A DNA stretch of 64,000 nucleotides, from positions 26,495 to 90,494 of the forward strand of contig JASAND010019905.1 in the NCBI GenBank assembly GCA_030248195.1. The letters run 5' to 3'. The notes below the pieces were generated by a model, which was given only the letters and a program-made list of their open reading frames with translations, made no database searches and was not told where the DNA came from. Origin of the DNA: Trissonchulus latispiculum (Eukaryota > Nematoda > Enoplea > Enoplida > Ironidae). A program made the translations under genes and the position numbers. Position 1 is the first letter of the stretch, and every line of letters begins with the position of its first letter. Below, piece after piece: positions 39,050 to 51,179 of the stretch.

Positions 39050-39590
39050 CCCATTCAAATACCAACGGTCAAACATATACCAGTTTTTTGATTATGTGAA
39101 GAAAACCGCAACAGTTTGATTCATGTGCCTACCAAAACTCAATGAAACGGAAGCTAAAGCCGGAGCCGAACTGGAACCAGTTTTAATAATGGGAACAGAT
39201 CCGAGCACTACTTTAATCCACAGCAGAGTATCCACTAGGAGTGCTCCAGTGCAGTGTGTTTGTGAGATGGATGAAGATAAAAACGGTGAGTGATTCATGT
39301 GCCCATTCGTAGGTAAGGTAGGAATGATGGTGTGCCCATGAGTTTTACGTGGGAGTGTGTTATGTGCCCATTTGCAAACAGAGACATCATGTGGGTTTTT
39401 GCGCTGATGTAAAAGGGTGTGTTTCAATTGGGTATTGTTTATTAGTTGTGTAGTAGTTTGCTGGTGGGATTAAAGTGTTTTTGTATGCGCTAATGGGAAA
39501 GGATGTGTTTAAACTGCGTACTGTTCAACTTTGTTAAACTGAATAAAGGTCTACAAGTGTTTTTGTATACGCTTGTAAATTGTGTAGTGT
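39050..39590. other. Gene-free region
   Basis: GTG-rich sequence with a repeated ATGTGCCCATTxG motif (about 39,297 and 39,363). No gene is supported. Confidence 0.4.
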
Positions 39591-39594
39591 TTAT

Positions 39595-40860
39595 TATTTG
39601 AGTTGTAGGTTGCTGGCGCGGTTAAGTTATTGTTTTTAGCTTACTTGTACAGTTAGTCCAGGTGAAACATGTACGTGTAAATGTTTTTAAACGTGTTGTG
39701 ATTTGTTAGTTGATTGTAAGACTGATAATGTACCGATGTTTTGGTTATAAATTGTGTGAACATGGAGTGTTGTGGGTAGATTTCAATACAGGCTGTTTTG
39801 TTAGTTGATTGTAGGAGTGATAACGTAGCGATGTTTTATTTGGAGTACATAGATTTATTGTTTCTTTTGTTTAGGTGACTTATACAGTTAGTTCAGATAA
39901 AACGTGTACGCCTAAATGTTTTAAAATGTGTTCTGTTTTGTTAGTTGATTGTAGGAGTGATAATGTACGTTTGTAAATAGTGTAGTGTTTGTTGTTTGTG
40001 TTGTAGGTTGCTCGTGCGGTTAAATTAGTGTTTTTAGTTTACTTGTACAGTTAGTCCAGGTGAAAGATATGCGCGTTTTTAAACGTGGTGTGATTTGTTA
40101 ATTGATTGTAAGACTGATAATGTTGTGTTTTTTGGTGTTTGATGTGTGGATAATGCGATGTTTTGGTTATAAATTGTGTAAACATGGGGTGTTGTGGATA
40201 CATTTCAATACAGGATGTGATTTGGCTGTAATAGAGTAAGTCGTATACGCAAACTAGTATGAGAATCATGCAGTAGATAGGTTTATTCTTTCTGTTGTTT
40301 AGGTTACTTACACAGTTAGTTGAGATAAAACGTGTACGTCTGAATGTTTTTAAATGTGTTTTGTTTTGTAGTTGATTGTAGGGGTGATAATGTATGTTTG
40401 TAAAGTATGTAGTGTTTTTTATTTCTCTTTTTGGTTGCTCGCGCGGTTAAATTAGTGTTTTTAGCTTGTTTGAAATATACTGATTTCTTTGTCGAATGTA
40501 AATAAATTAAGAAGTACCTTTTTTACAAAAGTGTGTTTTGTCAATACATAGATTTATTGTTTGTGTTGTTTGGATTACTTAGACAGTTAGTTCAGATAAA
40601 ACGTGTACGTTTAAATGTTTTTAAATGTGTTGTGTTTTGTTAGTTGATTGTAGGAGTGATAATGTATGGTTGTAAGTTATGTAGTGTTTGTTATTTCTGT
40701 TGTAGGTTGCTCGCGCGGTTAAATTGGTGTTTTTAGCTTATTTGAAGTATAGTGATTCCTTTGTCGAAAATAAATAGATTAAGAAGTACCTTTTTTTACA
40801 AAAGTGTTTTTTGGTCAATGCATGTGCAGTTGTCATTTTACAAGTAGAGTATATGAAGTA
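39595..40860. repeat. Irregular, diverged tandem repeat
   Basis: TGTAGGTTGCTxGxGCGGTTAA recurs near 39,604, 40,002, 40,431 and 40,700. GTTAGTTGATTGTAGGAGTGATAAxGTA-type and ACAGTTAGTxCAGxTxAAACxTGTACG-type segments lie between. Spacing varies (about 270-430 bp), so units have gained and lost blocks. Confidence 0.75.
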
Positions 40861-41213
40861 GTAGATGTGTTCTGTGATGATATTTCTCGTCGTCAACTAC
40901 GAATAAACATCGTTCATTACATTGTACATATTTTCGGTGACGACTAGCGTTGCAACCGGAAAATTTGTTGGTACCAGAAACAGATTATATGTGACGACTG
41001 TACTTTAAACAGAATTGTGAACACAATAAAAATTGTGTTGAAGTTTAGCATTTGGTAGAGAAACAGTTGCGGGCTTGTAAGCATTGTTCGATGTGGAAGT
41101 AGTTTCAGTAATGGGTAGTTGTAATAAAGTTTTATTTATGTTTGGTATAGGTTTATAAACACAGGTAAAAAATGTGAAACTTCAAAATGTATATAATTTG
41201 GGTGTAATACTAG
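40861..41213. other. Gene-free spacer
   Basis: AT-rich sequence without supported features. Confidence 0.4.
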
Positions 41214-42025
41214 TGTTGCCAAATATTAAATTGTAGATTTTTTTGATAACAACTGACGTTGCAAATATGAGTTTGCTCTAAAATCAATATGAGGTTTTAG
41301 CTCTTTAGCAAATGATTATGCTTAGTCACTCAGCTATCACATACTTGTACTTTGCATTATACATGTTTAGAGAATTAATAAAGAAAATTTTGATACAAAC
41401 AAATTATTTCACGTGTCAAACACGTTGGGACTCACAAGCGTCAACACACTTTTGCAAATCTACAGTAATCCTTGGGTTTCTTTGGTTACGCACCTGGTTA
41501 GACGAAAACATACTATATTTTGTAGCAATAGTGCATATTAACGGGGTTGGCATAAGTCGGCTTATTAAATTCATTGATTTACGGGATTTCGTTATGATGA
41601 TGATGATCACGATTGTTGCCAAATATTAAATTGTAGATTTTTTCGATAACAACTGACGTTGCAAATATGAGTTTGCTCTAAAATCAATATGAGGTTTTAG
41701 CTATTTAGCAAATGATTATGCTTAGTCACTCAGCTATCACATACTTATACTTTGCATTATACATGTTTAGAGAATTAATAAAGAAAATTTTGATACAAAC
41801 AAATTATTTCACGTGTCAAACACGTTGGGACTCACAAGTGTCAACACACTTTTGCAAATCTACAGTAATCCTTGGGTTTCTTTGGTTACGCACCTGGTTA
41901 GACGAAAACATACTATATTTTGTAGCAGTAGTGCATATTAACGAGGTTGGCATAAGTCGGCTTATTAAATGCATTGATTTACGGGATTTCGTTATGATGA
42001 TGATAATCACGATTTCTACATTGAT
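41214..42025. repeat. Exact-period 400-bp tandem duplication
   Basis: GTTGCCAAATATTAAATTG starts at 41,214 and again at 41,614. The two 400-bp copies differ at only a few positions (for example CTCTTTAGC versus CTATTTAGC), so the duplication is young. The similar ORFs in the two copies are a by-product and I see no protein family in them. Confidence 0.93.
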
Positions 42026-42284
42026 ACAGAAACGGTTAGGAAACCTAAACATGGAGTCATATACAGGTAACAGATAAAACTGGTTTGTGAAAGTTTTGCG
42101 AAATGCGGGTCTAGGGTTACCCGGAAAACACTCCATTTTCGGACTTGTTGCTTCACAAAATGTTAGCATGTTAACATTTTTAAACCTTTTCAAGCATTTT
42201 AAACTTTCATCACTGGAAGCTAGCTCTGCGCGAAAAAGGCTGAAGTGGGCCCCAACTACATACATTTACACCGTTTAAATTTCA

Positions 42285-42780
42285 AATGTAACGAAAGGGG
42301 GGAGACCATTAAAAATTTTATAGTCAGGGATTCTGGCCATTTTCACACAAACGTTTGTCACATATGTCCTGCACAAAGAGTTTAAGTTTTGAGTAATTTC
42401 GTTCAGTACTTAACGACTAACCAGCTATTAACTGCATGCAATTTGAAAATATGTGAAAACTACGGTGTCCCAGCAAAAGAGGCAATTTACACTTGAACAT
42501 CCTTGAATATGGACATTCATTCGGTTGTCTGTTTGATAACTGATGTAAGCAAAAAATTTCAGGTAGCTTTGAATGGGGAAGAGTACTTTACTGCTTTATT
42601 TGGTCATTCTAAGGAATAGCACCGGAGCTGGAACGCCTTGACCACAACAATCATTTAACGAGTAATAACCTGAATTTGGGGCATTTCCGGGCTATGGTCC
42701 AACAGGAAAAAATATTCTCGACAATGAGAGCTTTCGGTTGACATAAATTTACGTAATTGACTCACATCTTCGAATAACAG
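42285..42780. mobile_element. Interspersed family, copy 2 (inverted)
   Basis: Starts with a G-run (AAAGGGGGGAGACCATTAAAA) and carries, inverted, the landmarks of the copy at 13,640-14,215, such as GTCACATATGTCCTGCA. No TTAA is retained beside the G-run here. Confidence 0.6.
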
Positions 42781-43190
42781 CCACTATATCGATAATGTAA
42801 TCTAGCACTGTAGGAATTAACGAAATCACGTAATTTGTACACAAGATAGAACAGATATATTGAGTATTAATTGGAGCAAAGTTAGGTTCATTTGGTAAAC
42901 CACAGCTTAGACGCTAGTTAACCTCCACCAGAGATGGAACCTGGTCACCGGGTCACCGAGTCACTGGGTCAAGAGCTTAGGCCCGTCTTGACCCGGTTTT
43001 CTGAATTTACTTGAAATAGAAATTTTGCTTAAAAAGCTAGAATTTTAGCTTAAATTTTTGTTCGATATGCAATATTAATTTGCGTTTTTCTTATACTTAA
43101 GTCTTGAAAATTTCCGCACAATTTGAGGTATTTGAAGCTGTCTGTATCTGACAGATTATTGGTTAGCTTTATCAGTTTCATGATTATTGC
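42781..43190. other. Gene-free spacer
   Basis: Contains a short GGTCACCGGGTCACCGAGTC repeat near 42,943. Otherwise nothing is seen. Confidence 0.4.
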
Positions 43191-43194
43191 AAAA

Positions 43195-43540
43195 ATGTAT
43201 CTAGTACTATATGATGTGATGTTTCAGTCGCTGAAACTGAAGCTGAAGCCATTTTGGAAAACGGACTGAAACTGAAACTGAAACCATTTAGACTAGCTGA
43301 CTGAAGCTGAAACTGAAACTGAAACTATTTTTGGTATCCAACTGAACCTGAAACTGAAACAACCCTATTTCTAGAACTGAAACTGAAATTTAAACTGAAA
43401 CTAGATATGTCTGAAACAGTTTCAGCCCCAGCGTAAAATCTGAAGTTTTCCTTCTCACTGGAGCTAAAACCGGTTTCTGTTCATGCTGGAACTGAAATTC
43501 CATTTCAGTCTCTGCGTGCAAGACCTTTCAGTCTCTGAGT
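43195..43540. repeat. Degenerate CTGAAA-rich tract
   Basis: ACTGAAACTGAAACTG-type hexamer repeats with interruptions. The same kind of tract occurs at about 46,660-46,790 and 58,640-58,865, in each case with TTTGG/TATTTTxG interruptions, suggesting a dispersed family rather than independent microsatellites. Confidence 0.8.
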
Positions 43541-43547
43541 GTTTTTT

Positions 43548-43840
43548 CACCCCATTTTTACTTCGTTAAGCTAGCCTTTCAGGTCTAAAAATATATTTTG
43601 TTTCATAACTAAAAGTGAGCTAGCACACTAACCGGAAAACCAAAACCCTCGAAACTCAGTCACAGTTTGTCCCTATTAGAACTTGATAACTGGTAAAAAG
43701 TTGGGGTAGGCTAGGGGCTACAAATTTTAGTAGATCGAAAACGGCGGACGGACACCTTCTAACTCTTTACCAAATTTGAAACTTTGTCCTGTCATTGCTG
43801 AAGAAGGAAGCAAGGCTCCAAAGACGGTATTCTTTTAATA
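43548..43840. repeat. Interspersed repeat family 'GAGCTAGCACAC', copy 1
   Basis: Contains CCCCATTTTTAC, GAGCTAGCACACTAACCGG, ACTGGTAAAAAGTTGGGGTA and GGCTAGGGGCTAC in this order. Related copies lie at about 48,055-48,355 and 57,097-57,370 (both inverted) and at 61,010-61,440. No intact ORF is shared. Confidence 0.75.
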
Positions 43841-44365
43841 TTTAGTTAGTACTAGCAAGATTACATAATACATGAGAGTATGACAGTTGGCATTGACTAC
43901 GTTGGAATATGACAATTGGCTGTACCAGCAGTTGGCTGGTACAGCTCACTCAAACAAATAAACCATATATTATATAGTTTGGTGAAAACACTTAAGCCAT
44001 CGTGGATGTGGATCGTAGATTCCAGATTCTGTATGCTCTGATATGTTTGGAAACGATTTGAAGAACGTATCCAGTCAACCACGTACCTCACATGATACAC
44101 TATTTGCATACCAACCATATGTACGATAGAAATGTAAACCCAGTGCAAGTAAAACTTACATAAATTCATTTACATCAACCTATTACCGGGAGCACTAGAA
44201 ATTGTTTAGCAAAAACTTTCATAACAGGAATTGCATTTCTAAGTAATAAACATTTTAAGTTGCTGAAAACAATGAAATTTAAAATTATGTAGGCAACAGA
44301 AGTTGTCCATCTTGTTTACTATGTGTGTAGTTTATAAGTGATGCAAGACTTGCCAGTACACTAAT
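43841..44365. other. Gene-free spacer
   Basis: A 90-codon minus-strand ORF at 43,897-44,169 has mixed composition but no motif or homologous feature I can recognise. I leave it uncalled. A short near-palindrome CCAGCAGTTGGCTGG lies near 43,925. Confidence 0.35.
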
Positions 44366-44369
44366 TTTT

Positions 44370-44500
44370 TTCTGTATATAGAGTATATATGTATATATAT
44401 ACTCTATATACAGTATATATGTTATATATATATATATATACTCTATATCTGTATATATGTATATATAGTATACATATATAGGTATCCATGAGTGTATATG
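44370..44500. repeat. (TA)n-rich microsatellite
   Basis: TATATA runs with ACTCTATATACAG interruptions form several overlapping palindromes. Confidence 0.9.
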
Positions 44501-45475
44501 TACATAATTCAGAATATTGTTATTGCTGCAGAAAGCTCAAGAGCTTGTACGTAAGCATAAAGCGCTGCGCGCTTGCGCGCTTATAAAGTTGTTCCTACGT
44601 AAATGTTATATTCACATGTCATTTGTTTACCATGACATGAATTGACACGTGCACGGCATGCAGTTAGCTTATAGTTCTTTAGCACTAACATATGAGTGAT
44701 ATACTCAAAAGTTTCACAAAAACATCGAATATACGATTCCATATATGCGTTTTCAAATAGTTATTGTCTTGCAAGCTATTTGTGTTTTTGATTCCTATGG
44801 AATACTGTTGGTTTTCATTTGTTTGATGCATCAAATCGAATCGAATAGGCAGCACAGTGAAATCGACTATATCAAGTCTCTGCTACTCTTTTCATGGTAG
44901 AGTCAAGCTGCATCAAATCAAAAATATTTAGGTTGAATAGTTAGTTATGATTTTTGATTCATTTTAATTCACTCTTGATTCAGGGGGAAATAGACAGTCA
45001 AGTCAAGTAAAGGCAAAACCAATGGGAAAATGTGTAGGAGTGTATGTGTTGTATCTTTAGTGCCTTTACCTTTTCTATGGATTTTCTATTTTCTATCTAC
45101 TACATCTTGATTTTGCATTGGGTCTTCGTTTTTAAGATTTGGGCTAGCGTTACCATAAAATCTGACATTTTAGAATTGAATTTTAAGCTGAGCAATTAAT
45201 GTTACTTATGAGTTGTTTACTAGTTAGTTTCAATAAAATTTTACTGTGAAAAAGACAGTTTTACTTCCACAATAGTTTGACAAGGAAATTACCGATAAAA
45301 ATTTACAAAAAGTTACAGATTAATTCAGACAAGTGAATTTTGCGCTTTCAAGTTCTTATACTGATTTTCATGTTGAAACCATTAATTCGCTGAAGCAAGC
45401 TTTCCCTCCATTGGCAAAATTTGGATTTTTGGTAGGCAGGTACTGTTCAGTATGTCCACAGAGAATGATACAACT
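44501..45475. other. Gene-free spacer
   Basis: No supported feature apart from a small CGCTGCGCGCTTGCGCGC palindromic cluster near 44,562. Confidence 0.4.
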
Positions 45476-46002
45476 AGGGCCTTTTCAAGAAAGGGTAGGG
45501 TAGAGTATAGTAGAGTGGAGTAGAGTAGAGTTAAAATTAACTCTTCATGAAAGCACAGAGTTAATTTTAACTCTGCGTGTTTAACTCTCTTTAACCCTGC
45601 AGGGTTGAATGCTATAGAGTTAAAAGGAGTTAAACATAACAGAGTTAAAGTTAACCCCATGGTTTCATGAAAAGAGTTAGTTTTAACCCTGCTTAACCTG
45701 CGTGTTTTGCCTGGGGTTAAATTTCATTAGAAACTGTTCAGAAAGAGTTAAACAGAGTTAAATTTAACCGTTTCGTGAAAAGGGTAGAGTTAAATTTAAC
45801 TCCACAGGTTTTTAACTCGGCACGCGATTCTTGAAAAGGGCAGAGTTAAAGCGACTTAATTTTAACTCTTTTCATGAATCCGCGCGGAGTTAAAACTTCA
45901 AACTCTCTCTAACTTGCATGGTTAAAATTAACTCTTTTAACTCTTTCTTGAAAAGGATCGAGTTAATTTTAACTCTACTCTACTCTTTCTTGAAAAGGCC
46001 CT
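45476..46002. mobile_element. MITE built of GAGTTAAA palindromes
   Basis: The left end AGGGCCTTTTCAAGAAAGGG is inverted at the right as CTTTCTTGAAAAGGCCCT. The 527-bp interior is largely a succession of AGAGTTAAAATTAACTCT-like palindromes separated by TTCATGAAA or TTCTTGAAAAG spacers, so the terminal motif is echoed inside. No ORF. The target duplication is unclear. Confidence 0.85.
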
Positions 46003-46187
46003 TAGGGATGACCCGGTGGTGCGGTTGTGTTTACCCATTTGTGTCGCACCGAAGCAGCTTAGTTTGTTTAGTTTGTCGGTCTGCATTTCATTTATTTTTT
46101 AACTTATCCGTTGGGAATAGCTTTCTACCAAGAAGATTTTAGTTCCTAAGCGTGCTTTTCCCGTTGTGCCCAAGCTGCTTTAACCCT

Positions 46188-46586
46188 GGGGCCCATTGCA
46201 TAAAAGGGATTAGTTGACTAGTGATTAGTGATTAGTTGATAACTGTAGCAATTTTCTGTGGGATAGCCAAAGCTATGAATGGGCTCCAATGATTTATACC
46301 TCATTTTGAAGCTTTTTGAGCCTTCTAGTGAAATCAGTCCACAAGTCAAAATTAAGTTACAACTTAAATTGTAGTGGTACCAGCGTAGAAAGTAAAGAAA
46401 TTACGATTGAGTTTAAAGTTTTCCTTTGACAGAATGAGCCAGTGAAGATAGATTAAATATTTTATGATTTTTAGATAAAGTACATTTACAGCTACGGTTT
46501 GGTTCCAAAAACTCCAGAAACTGGAGGCTAAGTTTTACTCGAAAAACTGCTGCACTGATCAAGTAATCACTTATGCAACGGGCCCC
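46188..46586. mobile_element. MITE with TIR GGGGCCCATTGCATAA
   Basis: GGGGCCCATTGCATAA at the left is mirrored by TTATGCAACGGGCCCC at the right, with GTGATTA motifs just inside both ends. About 400 bp, non-coding. The terminus follows the same scheme (GGGGCC..TT.CATAA) as the elements at 14,263 and 14,691. Confidence 0.8.
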
Positions 46587-47080
46587 TCTGCGCAGAAGGG
46601 ATTGAGTTAATTTGAACCCTTTCAACTCAATTAAGTGGCTGCGCGAAAATGCACTTTGAATTGACAGAAACTGAAATTCCGACTGAAACTAACTGACACT
46701 GCATTACCTTGCCGACTGGAACTTACACGGAAACTGAAATTATTTCGGGCCGGGGACTAAAACAGAAACTGAAACCAATAGTTAGCTTTTCTACACTCTT
46801 AAAAAGACTCCTGTAGAAAGTACAGGATTTCTTGTAGTTTTCTGCAAAAGTGCGTCGGTGCGGTCAGTCACTAGCGGAGCTTCCTGTGTATTCTACAAAA
46901 AGTTGTATATTTTAGCGGTCTCTGGAATAGTAAAAATTACAGGAGTTACCTGTAGAAAACGCTAAGGAAAGCTGTAGTTTTGGTCGACTTTTTTCGATAA
47001 TCCTAAATGAGACACCAAACCTGTAGTTTTTACAGGACAAAACCTGTAATTTTCACTGGAGCATCCTGTTAATGGAAAAT
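46587..47080. repeat. CTGAAA-rich tract and CCTGTAG-rich segment
   Basis: About 46,660-46,790 is CTGAAA-rich. From about 46,815 to 47,065 CCTGTAG/CTACAGG/TACAGGA motifs alternate in both orientations, resembling another small inverted-repeat element whose ends I could not define. Confidence 0.55.
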
Positions 47081-48054
47081 GGGGGCAGGTGCGTAGGGCA
47101 GCCGCTCACAAACATTTTCCGGCAGAGAGTGGCCGTTACAAAAACCCGAGCGGTATCGATACACGACCGAAAAACATGCGGTGCATGCATAGGTTAGAAA
47201 ATCGGTACCTGTCGAAGACAAGTTTCATCTTCCTCTTGGTAACTAAAATGTTTAGACCAACAAAATTCTTTTCTATAGAACTACTTTAGCTCAATGCTTG
47301 CGAAAGCAAAATGTTCATTTCAGTGCCCTCTTTCAGTGCAACCAATCAGATGTTTCGATTGTCTACTGAGATATTAATGTTAACAATCAAAAATTTGTTA
47401 TCTTTTCATCTAAAAATCCGGTCTCACTGCTGCCAAAATGTTAAAAAGCACGAAAATAATATTTTGGAAAGTTTCGTCCATTTTCAGAAAGAATTGAAGC
47501 CTGCAGAATGAAAACTACACAAAGCTATGCCAGCATCACTGTAAGAGGTTATTTGTTTATCTGATGTCGCCCCATATTGCGCAGTTTTAATTCTTATGAG
47601 TGCATTCTATTACATTTCTGATCAATTGGCAACAAGATCAAAGAAGTTAATGCCATGTTTATTCAGAAGAATCGCAAAGCAAGCAGTCTCTGAAAATTAC
47701 GATTTCGTGGTTGTGATTCGTGAACGCTCAATAGCCGCGTCGACGTGCGGAGACGGGTGTCAACCTTGACGCTTCGAACTGTAACATGCCGTTTAGCGGG
47801 TTTAAGGAGGGGCTACGAAGGGGTTGGTACGCCATGGTTGTAGTGTAGACAGCAACTTTTAGCCAACATATCAAACTAAAGAAGTTAACTGCAATGTACA
47901 TCTCATGTACACTATTTTTAGCAGGACACCTAAGTACAAATTTTGGTGCGAAAAATTTATTTCAAAAAGCTTTTTTCAGCTCTGGTGGATAAACGGTGTG
48001 GACCAATGCTGAAACGTTTTGCTATATATGAATGTTAACTATTATATTGAAAGT
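47081..48054. other. Repeat-derived gene-free region
   Basis: The stretch to about 47,545 includes a partial copy of the 16,311-17,328 element (ATGTTAAAAAGCACxAAA and TTTGGAAAGTTTC segments). The rest shows no feature. Confidence 0.5.
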
Positions 48055-48355
48055 ATTCCGGTTTTCACGTGTATTTTCCTTCTTCAACAATAACAGATCA
48101 AAATTTGAAATTTGGCGAAAAGTTGCGAGGTGACTTTACGCCGTTTTTGATGAAATAAAATTAGCAGCCCCTAGCCTACCCCCGCTTTTTACTACTTATT
48201 AGCCTAATAGGAACAAACTGTGGCTATTAGAAACTAAACTTAAAGTTTGGAGGATTTTGCTGTTCCGGTTGGTGTGCTAGATCATTTTATGTTAAGAAAT
48301 AACCTACTTTTAAGCCTGAAAGAAAACCTAGCTAAGCGCAGTAAAAATGGGGTCC
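48055..48355. repeat. Interspersed family 'GAGCTAGCACAC', copy 2 (inverted)
   Basis: Reverse-complement landmarks are present: TAGCAGCCCCTAGCCTACCC, AACAAACTGTGGCT, and TAAAAATGGGGTC at the end. It is diverged from the 43,548 copy. Confidence 0.7.
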
Positions 48356-48604
48356 CAAATCAAGCTGAAATTTGGTGAAACTCTGCAAAATTAGGTACTT
48401 CTTTTAGCTTTTTAGCACCTTCAGCAGTTCTGCTTCTAAAAGTCGGTGTTTCCGTCCGGGGTGGATTTAGCCGATTTCTGACAGCTGACTGGAAGCTGCT
48501 GTAGCTGTAACTATATTCATTCGAAACATCTCGTTGCGGTCTACGGTTTTGCTTTTTGAAGCAACTTTCTTGTAGCTTTTTCTGCACGAGAGATATGAAT
48601 TTGC

Positions 48605-49048
48605 TTGCTTCAGAGCCAAAAACCTGTCATTTGTGTAAAAAAATCAAATAATCCATTATCTCTAGAGCTGCTCATTACGCAAGCCGTAAAATTAATTAAA
48701 CTGAAGGAATATAGATTTGAAGGTCTCACTGAGATGAGACCAACTATGACCAACTATCGTGACTTTTTAGCTTTGCTGACCCCATTTCTTTTTAAATCGC
48801 TTTATTACTATACACCTGCAGGCATTGGTGTGATACTATATTACTTGATGTTTGCTGGGAAAAGGAACCATAATGAACATATTTTCTTTCACAAAATTAC
48901 AATGCTTAAGGTGCTGGTTCGGGTTTGCGTAGGCGTTTTTGTCGTTGAAATTTATTCAAATTTGCTACGATGTTTAGCCTATAAAACATTTAAGAAAATT
49001 CGCGGTGGGCTTTTGCGTTTTAAAGAAAATAGATTGAATCCGCCATAA
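48605..49048 (+). CDS. Doubtful 147-residue ORF with hydrophobic segments
   Basis: The frame is open for 147 codons with two hydrophobic stretches (FLFKSLYYYTPAGIGVILYYL and VLVRVCVGVFVVEIY). It lies directly beside a repeat-family copy. A loosely similar hydrophobic ORF (60,754-60,981) lies beside another copy, so it may be a decayed coding part of that repeat. No family is recognised, and codon composition is not decisive. Confidence 0.25.
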   Translation: MLQSQKPVICVKKSNNPLSLELLITQAVKLIKLKEYRFEGLTEMRPTMTNYRDFLALLTPFLFKSLYYYTPAGIGVILYYLMFAGKRNHNEHIFFHKITMLKVLVRVCVGVFVVEIYSNLLRCLAYKTFKKIRGGLLRFKENRLNPP

Positions 49049-49589
49049 CTTCCACTGCGGCCGCCCTACCGGCCAAGCATATAGTCATTCAAGTCCTCTC
49101 ATCAAGACCTAACTTTGCTCTTAAGTCTAGAGAGTATTTTTTCGACTCCTTACAATTTAAGAGATAACAGCGAAAATTGAATTTCGAGTTCCAAAACTGG
49201 CCATTTTTCAAACAAATCAGATATTGCAAGATTTCGACCGCTTCAACAGCGCTGGTCCGTCGATCAAGTGTTGTCTATATTTGTAGTCCTAAAGGACATG
49301 TTTATATATATCCAAATGGAGAGCTTTCTGCGGCATCTCTCTCTACAGGACAGCAACGAACATGTGAAGTTTTGAAAATCGCATCCAGATTGTTTTGAGC
49401 ACAGATTACTGTCACCTCATACAATCAATTACAAAACAGCTTTGCACACGCATTTTTGAGACAATTACGGAGGGCAATTTTTCACAGTTTCGCGTTTTGT
49501 CATTCTGTTCAAGAGAAATACGCGTGCAAACTTGAAAATTTTGTTAAAAATTGGACAAAAATTTGCATTTCTCTCAAAATCTTGAGCTT
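49049..49589. other. Gene-free spacer
   Basis: No supported feature. Confidence 0.4.
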
Positions 49590-49740
49590 ACTTAAGGGGG
49601 GGGGCTACGAATTTCACTAAAAGTTCGATGTTGGAAAAGCCAGCTAGTCTTTTGCCACATAATAGTTAGGTTTAGTGTACAACAGTTTAAAGTTTGAAAG
49701 AATTCCATGCAGCGTAGCGTCCTCTGGAGCCATCAGAAGT
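49590..49740. repeat. TTAA/poly-G-ended repeat
   Basis: CTTAAGGGGGGGGGCTAC is followed by CACTAAAAGTTCGATGTTGGAAAAGC..TTTTGCCACATAATAG. A related copy lies at about 58,988-59,115 without the TTAA. The end motif is shared with the elements at 5,276, 33,942, 51,603 and 57,774. Confidence 0.65.
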
Positions 49741-50415
49741 TGGTGTTGTCGGAAAGCTCGACATGACACCTACACAAACTTCGCCTCTCCCTGATCGCTA
49801 TGCGCATACATTAACACGGGGACCGATTCTGGGTGGGTCTACCCCGACCTCGTGGAGGGGTCCACCCCTGAAAATTTCCTAAATTTTAAGGGGTCTGCCC
49901 CGAAACTAGTAAAAATTGCGAATTTTTAACGTTTCTGACCACAAATTAGTAAAAATGACACTGTTTAGGGATTTACAAGAAATTATTAGAAAAAAATCGC
50001 TAAAATTTGTTAAAAAGTTAGCAATTTTTAGTAAAAATCGCTGAGGGGTTTACCCTTTTTTCCTTTCTGGACGAGAGGGTCTGCCCTTTTTTTCTTTTCG
50101 CTGAGGGGGTCTACCCGTTTTGTGTCGGTCTGGGGGAGTCTGCACCCCCCATTCCCCCCACGTTATCCTATGAATATGCGCAAGGTACGGTAACCAAATT
50201 TTCCAGTAATAGCACTGATATATAGTGCTTTGAGCCACGGAGGAATAATCTCAGCAAGATATGTCAGAATTCCAGTACCACTGTACATGACTTTCACTAC
50301 GTGATCCCACATAAGCAGAAACAAAGTGGAGAAAGAACAAAATCAAGAGCCGTCGCACGTTTTCTCCACATACAAATGAGAAGGAAAAGAAAGTTATGCA
50401 ATGCACCAAACAATC
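49741..50415. other. Gene-free region with G/C-run repeat
   Basis: About 49,820-50,155 carries GGGGTCTACCCC/GGGTCTGCCC-like motifs, similar in style to the block at 1,001-4,880. A GAGCCACGGAGGAATAATCTCA segment near 50,231 matches part of the tRNA-like repeat at 51,240. Confidence 0.5.
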
Positions 50416-50539
50416 CATGTACAATGTACAAACAGTCCGCTGAAATTTTTTGTCATATTGCCCTTTACATGAGAATGCTGTGTTGCACATTACCTCCAAA
50501 TATACTAACATTTTCTTGTGCTTTTTTTGCAAATTTTAG

Positions 50540-50647
50540 GCTGTATCTACCCATTGCCAATTCCGAAAACTATCACCCCTACAAACCTACCCGATGTTCT
50601 GAGAGCTAAACGACAGGAAGCTTTGGTTGCACAAAGCACATGTGGAG
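50540..50647 (+). CDS. Candidate internal exon of an unrecognised gene
   Basis: 108 bp open in one phase, bounded by TTTTTTTGCAAATTTTAG and GTATGC. The exon begins with two bases of a split codon and ends with one, so it is symmetrical and could be skipped without frameshift. The duplicate at 55,422 preserves the peptide core PLPIPKTI and DVLRAKRQEALVAQSTC, with several synonymous changes (TTG/CTG, AGC/AGT, ACA/ACC). That suggests constraint before or after duplication. No domain is recognised. Confidence 0.5.
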
Positions 50648-51179
50648 GTATGCATTTATATCCTATCCTAATTAATTTGCTTATTTAAGATTAATTACTA
50701 TAATCATTAGCGTGGTCGTGTCATGAAAGCAGTCCAAAATTGCTTGGGCATGCAAAGTAGCAATCGGGCGTCGTTAAAATTAATTCTTGACTTACCTCAA
50801 TGCTAACTTTCAAATATCTTCTAGTGCCCAGGGTGAAACATTTTGCCTACTAAGTGAAGAATAACATCTTAGTCATGGAGAGTCAAAAACTATTTTTAAA
50901 AAATTTTATCAGGGTCATAACTACCGCCGTCAGGGCCAAGCGGAAAAAGCTGTTCAAAGAGAGAGATTCGAAAAAGTTTTACAGTTTAAAAATTTCCAGC
51001 TTCGTCGGAATTATCAGCTATTTGGTAAAAATAGCCATCCTTTTTTATCATTCTCAATTTTGATTCTGCGACAAATTGTGCTATTTCGTGACTATGGTAC
51101 AAGCCTCTGAAAACTTTACATCAGAGGTATAAATGCAAAAGAAGAAGAAAGTCATGCAGCACCGAACGTCCGAAAAATT

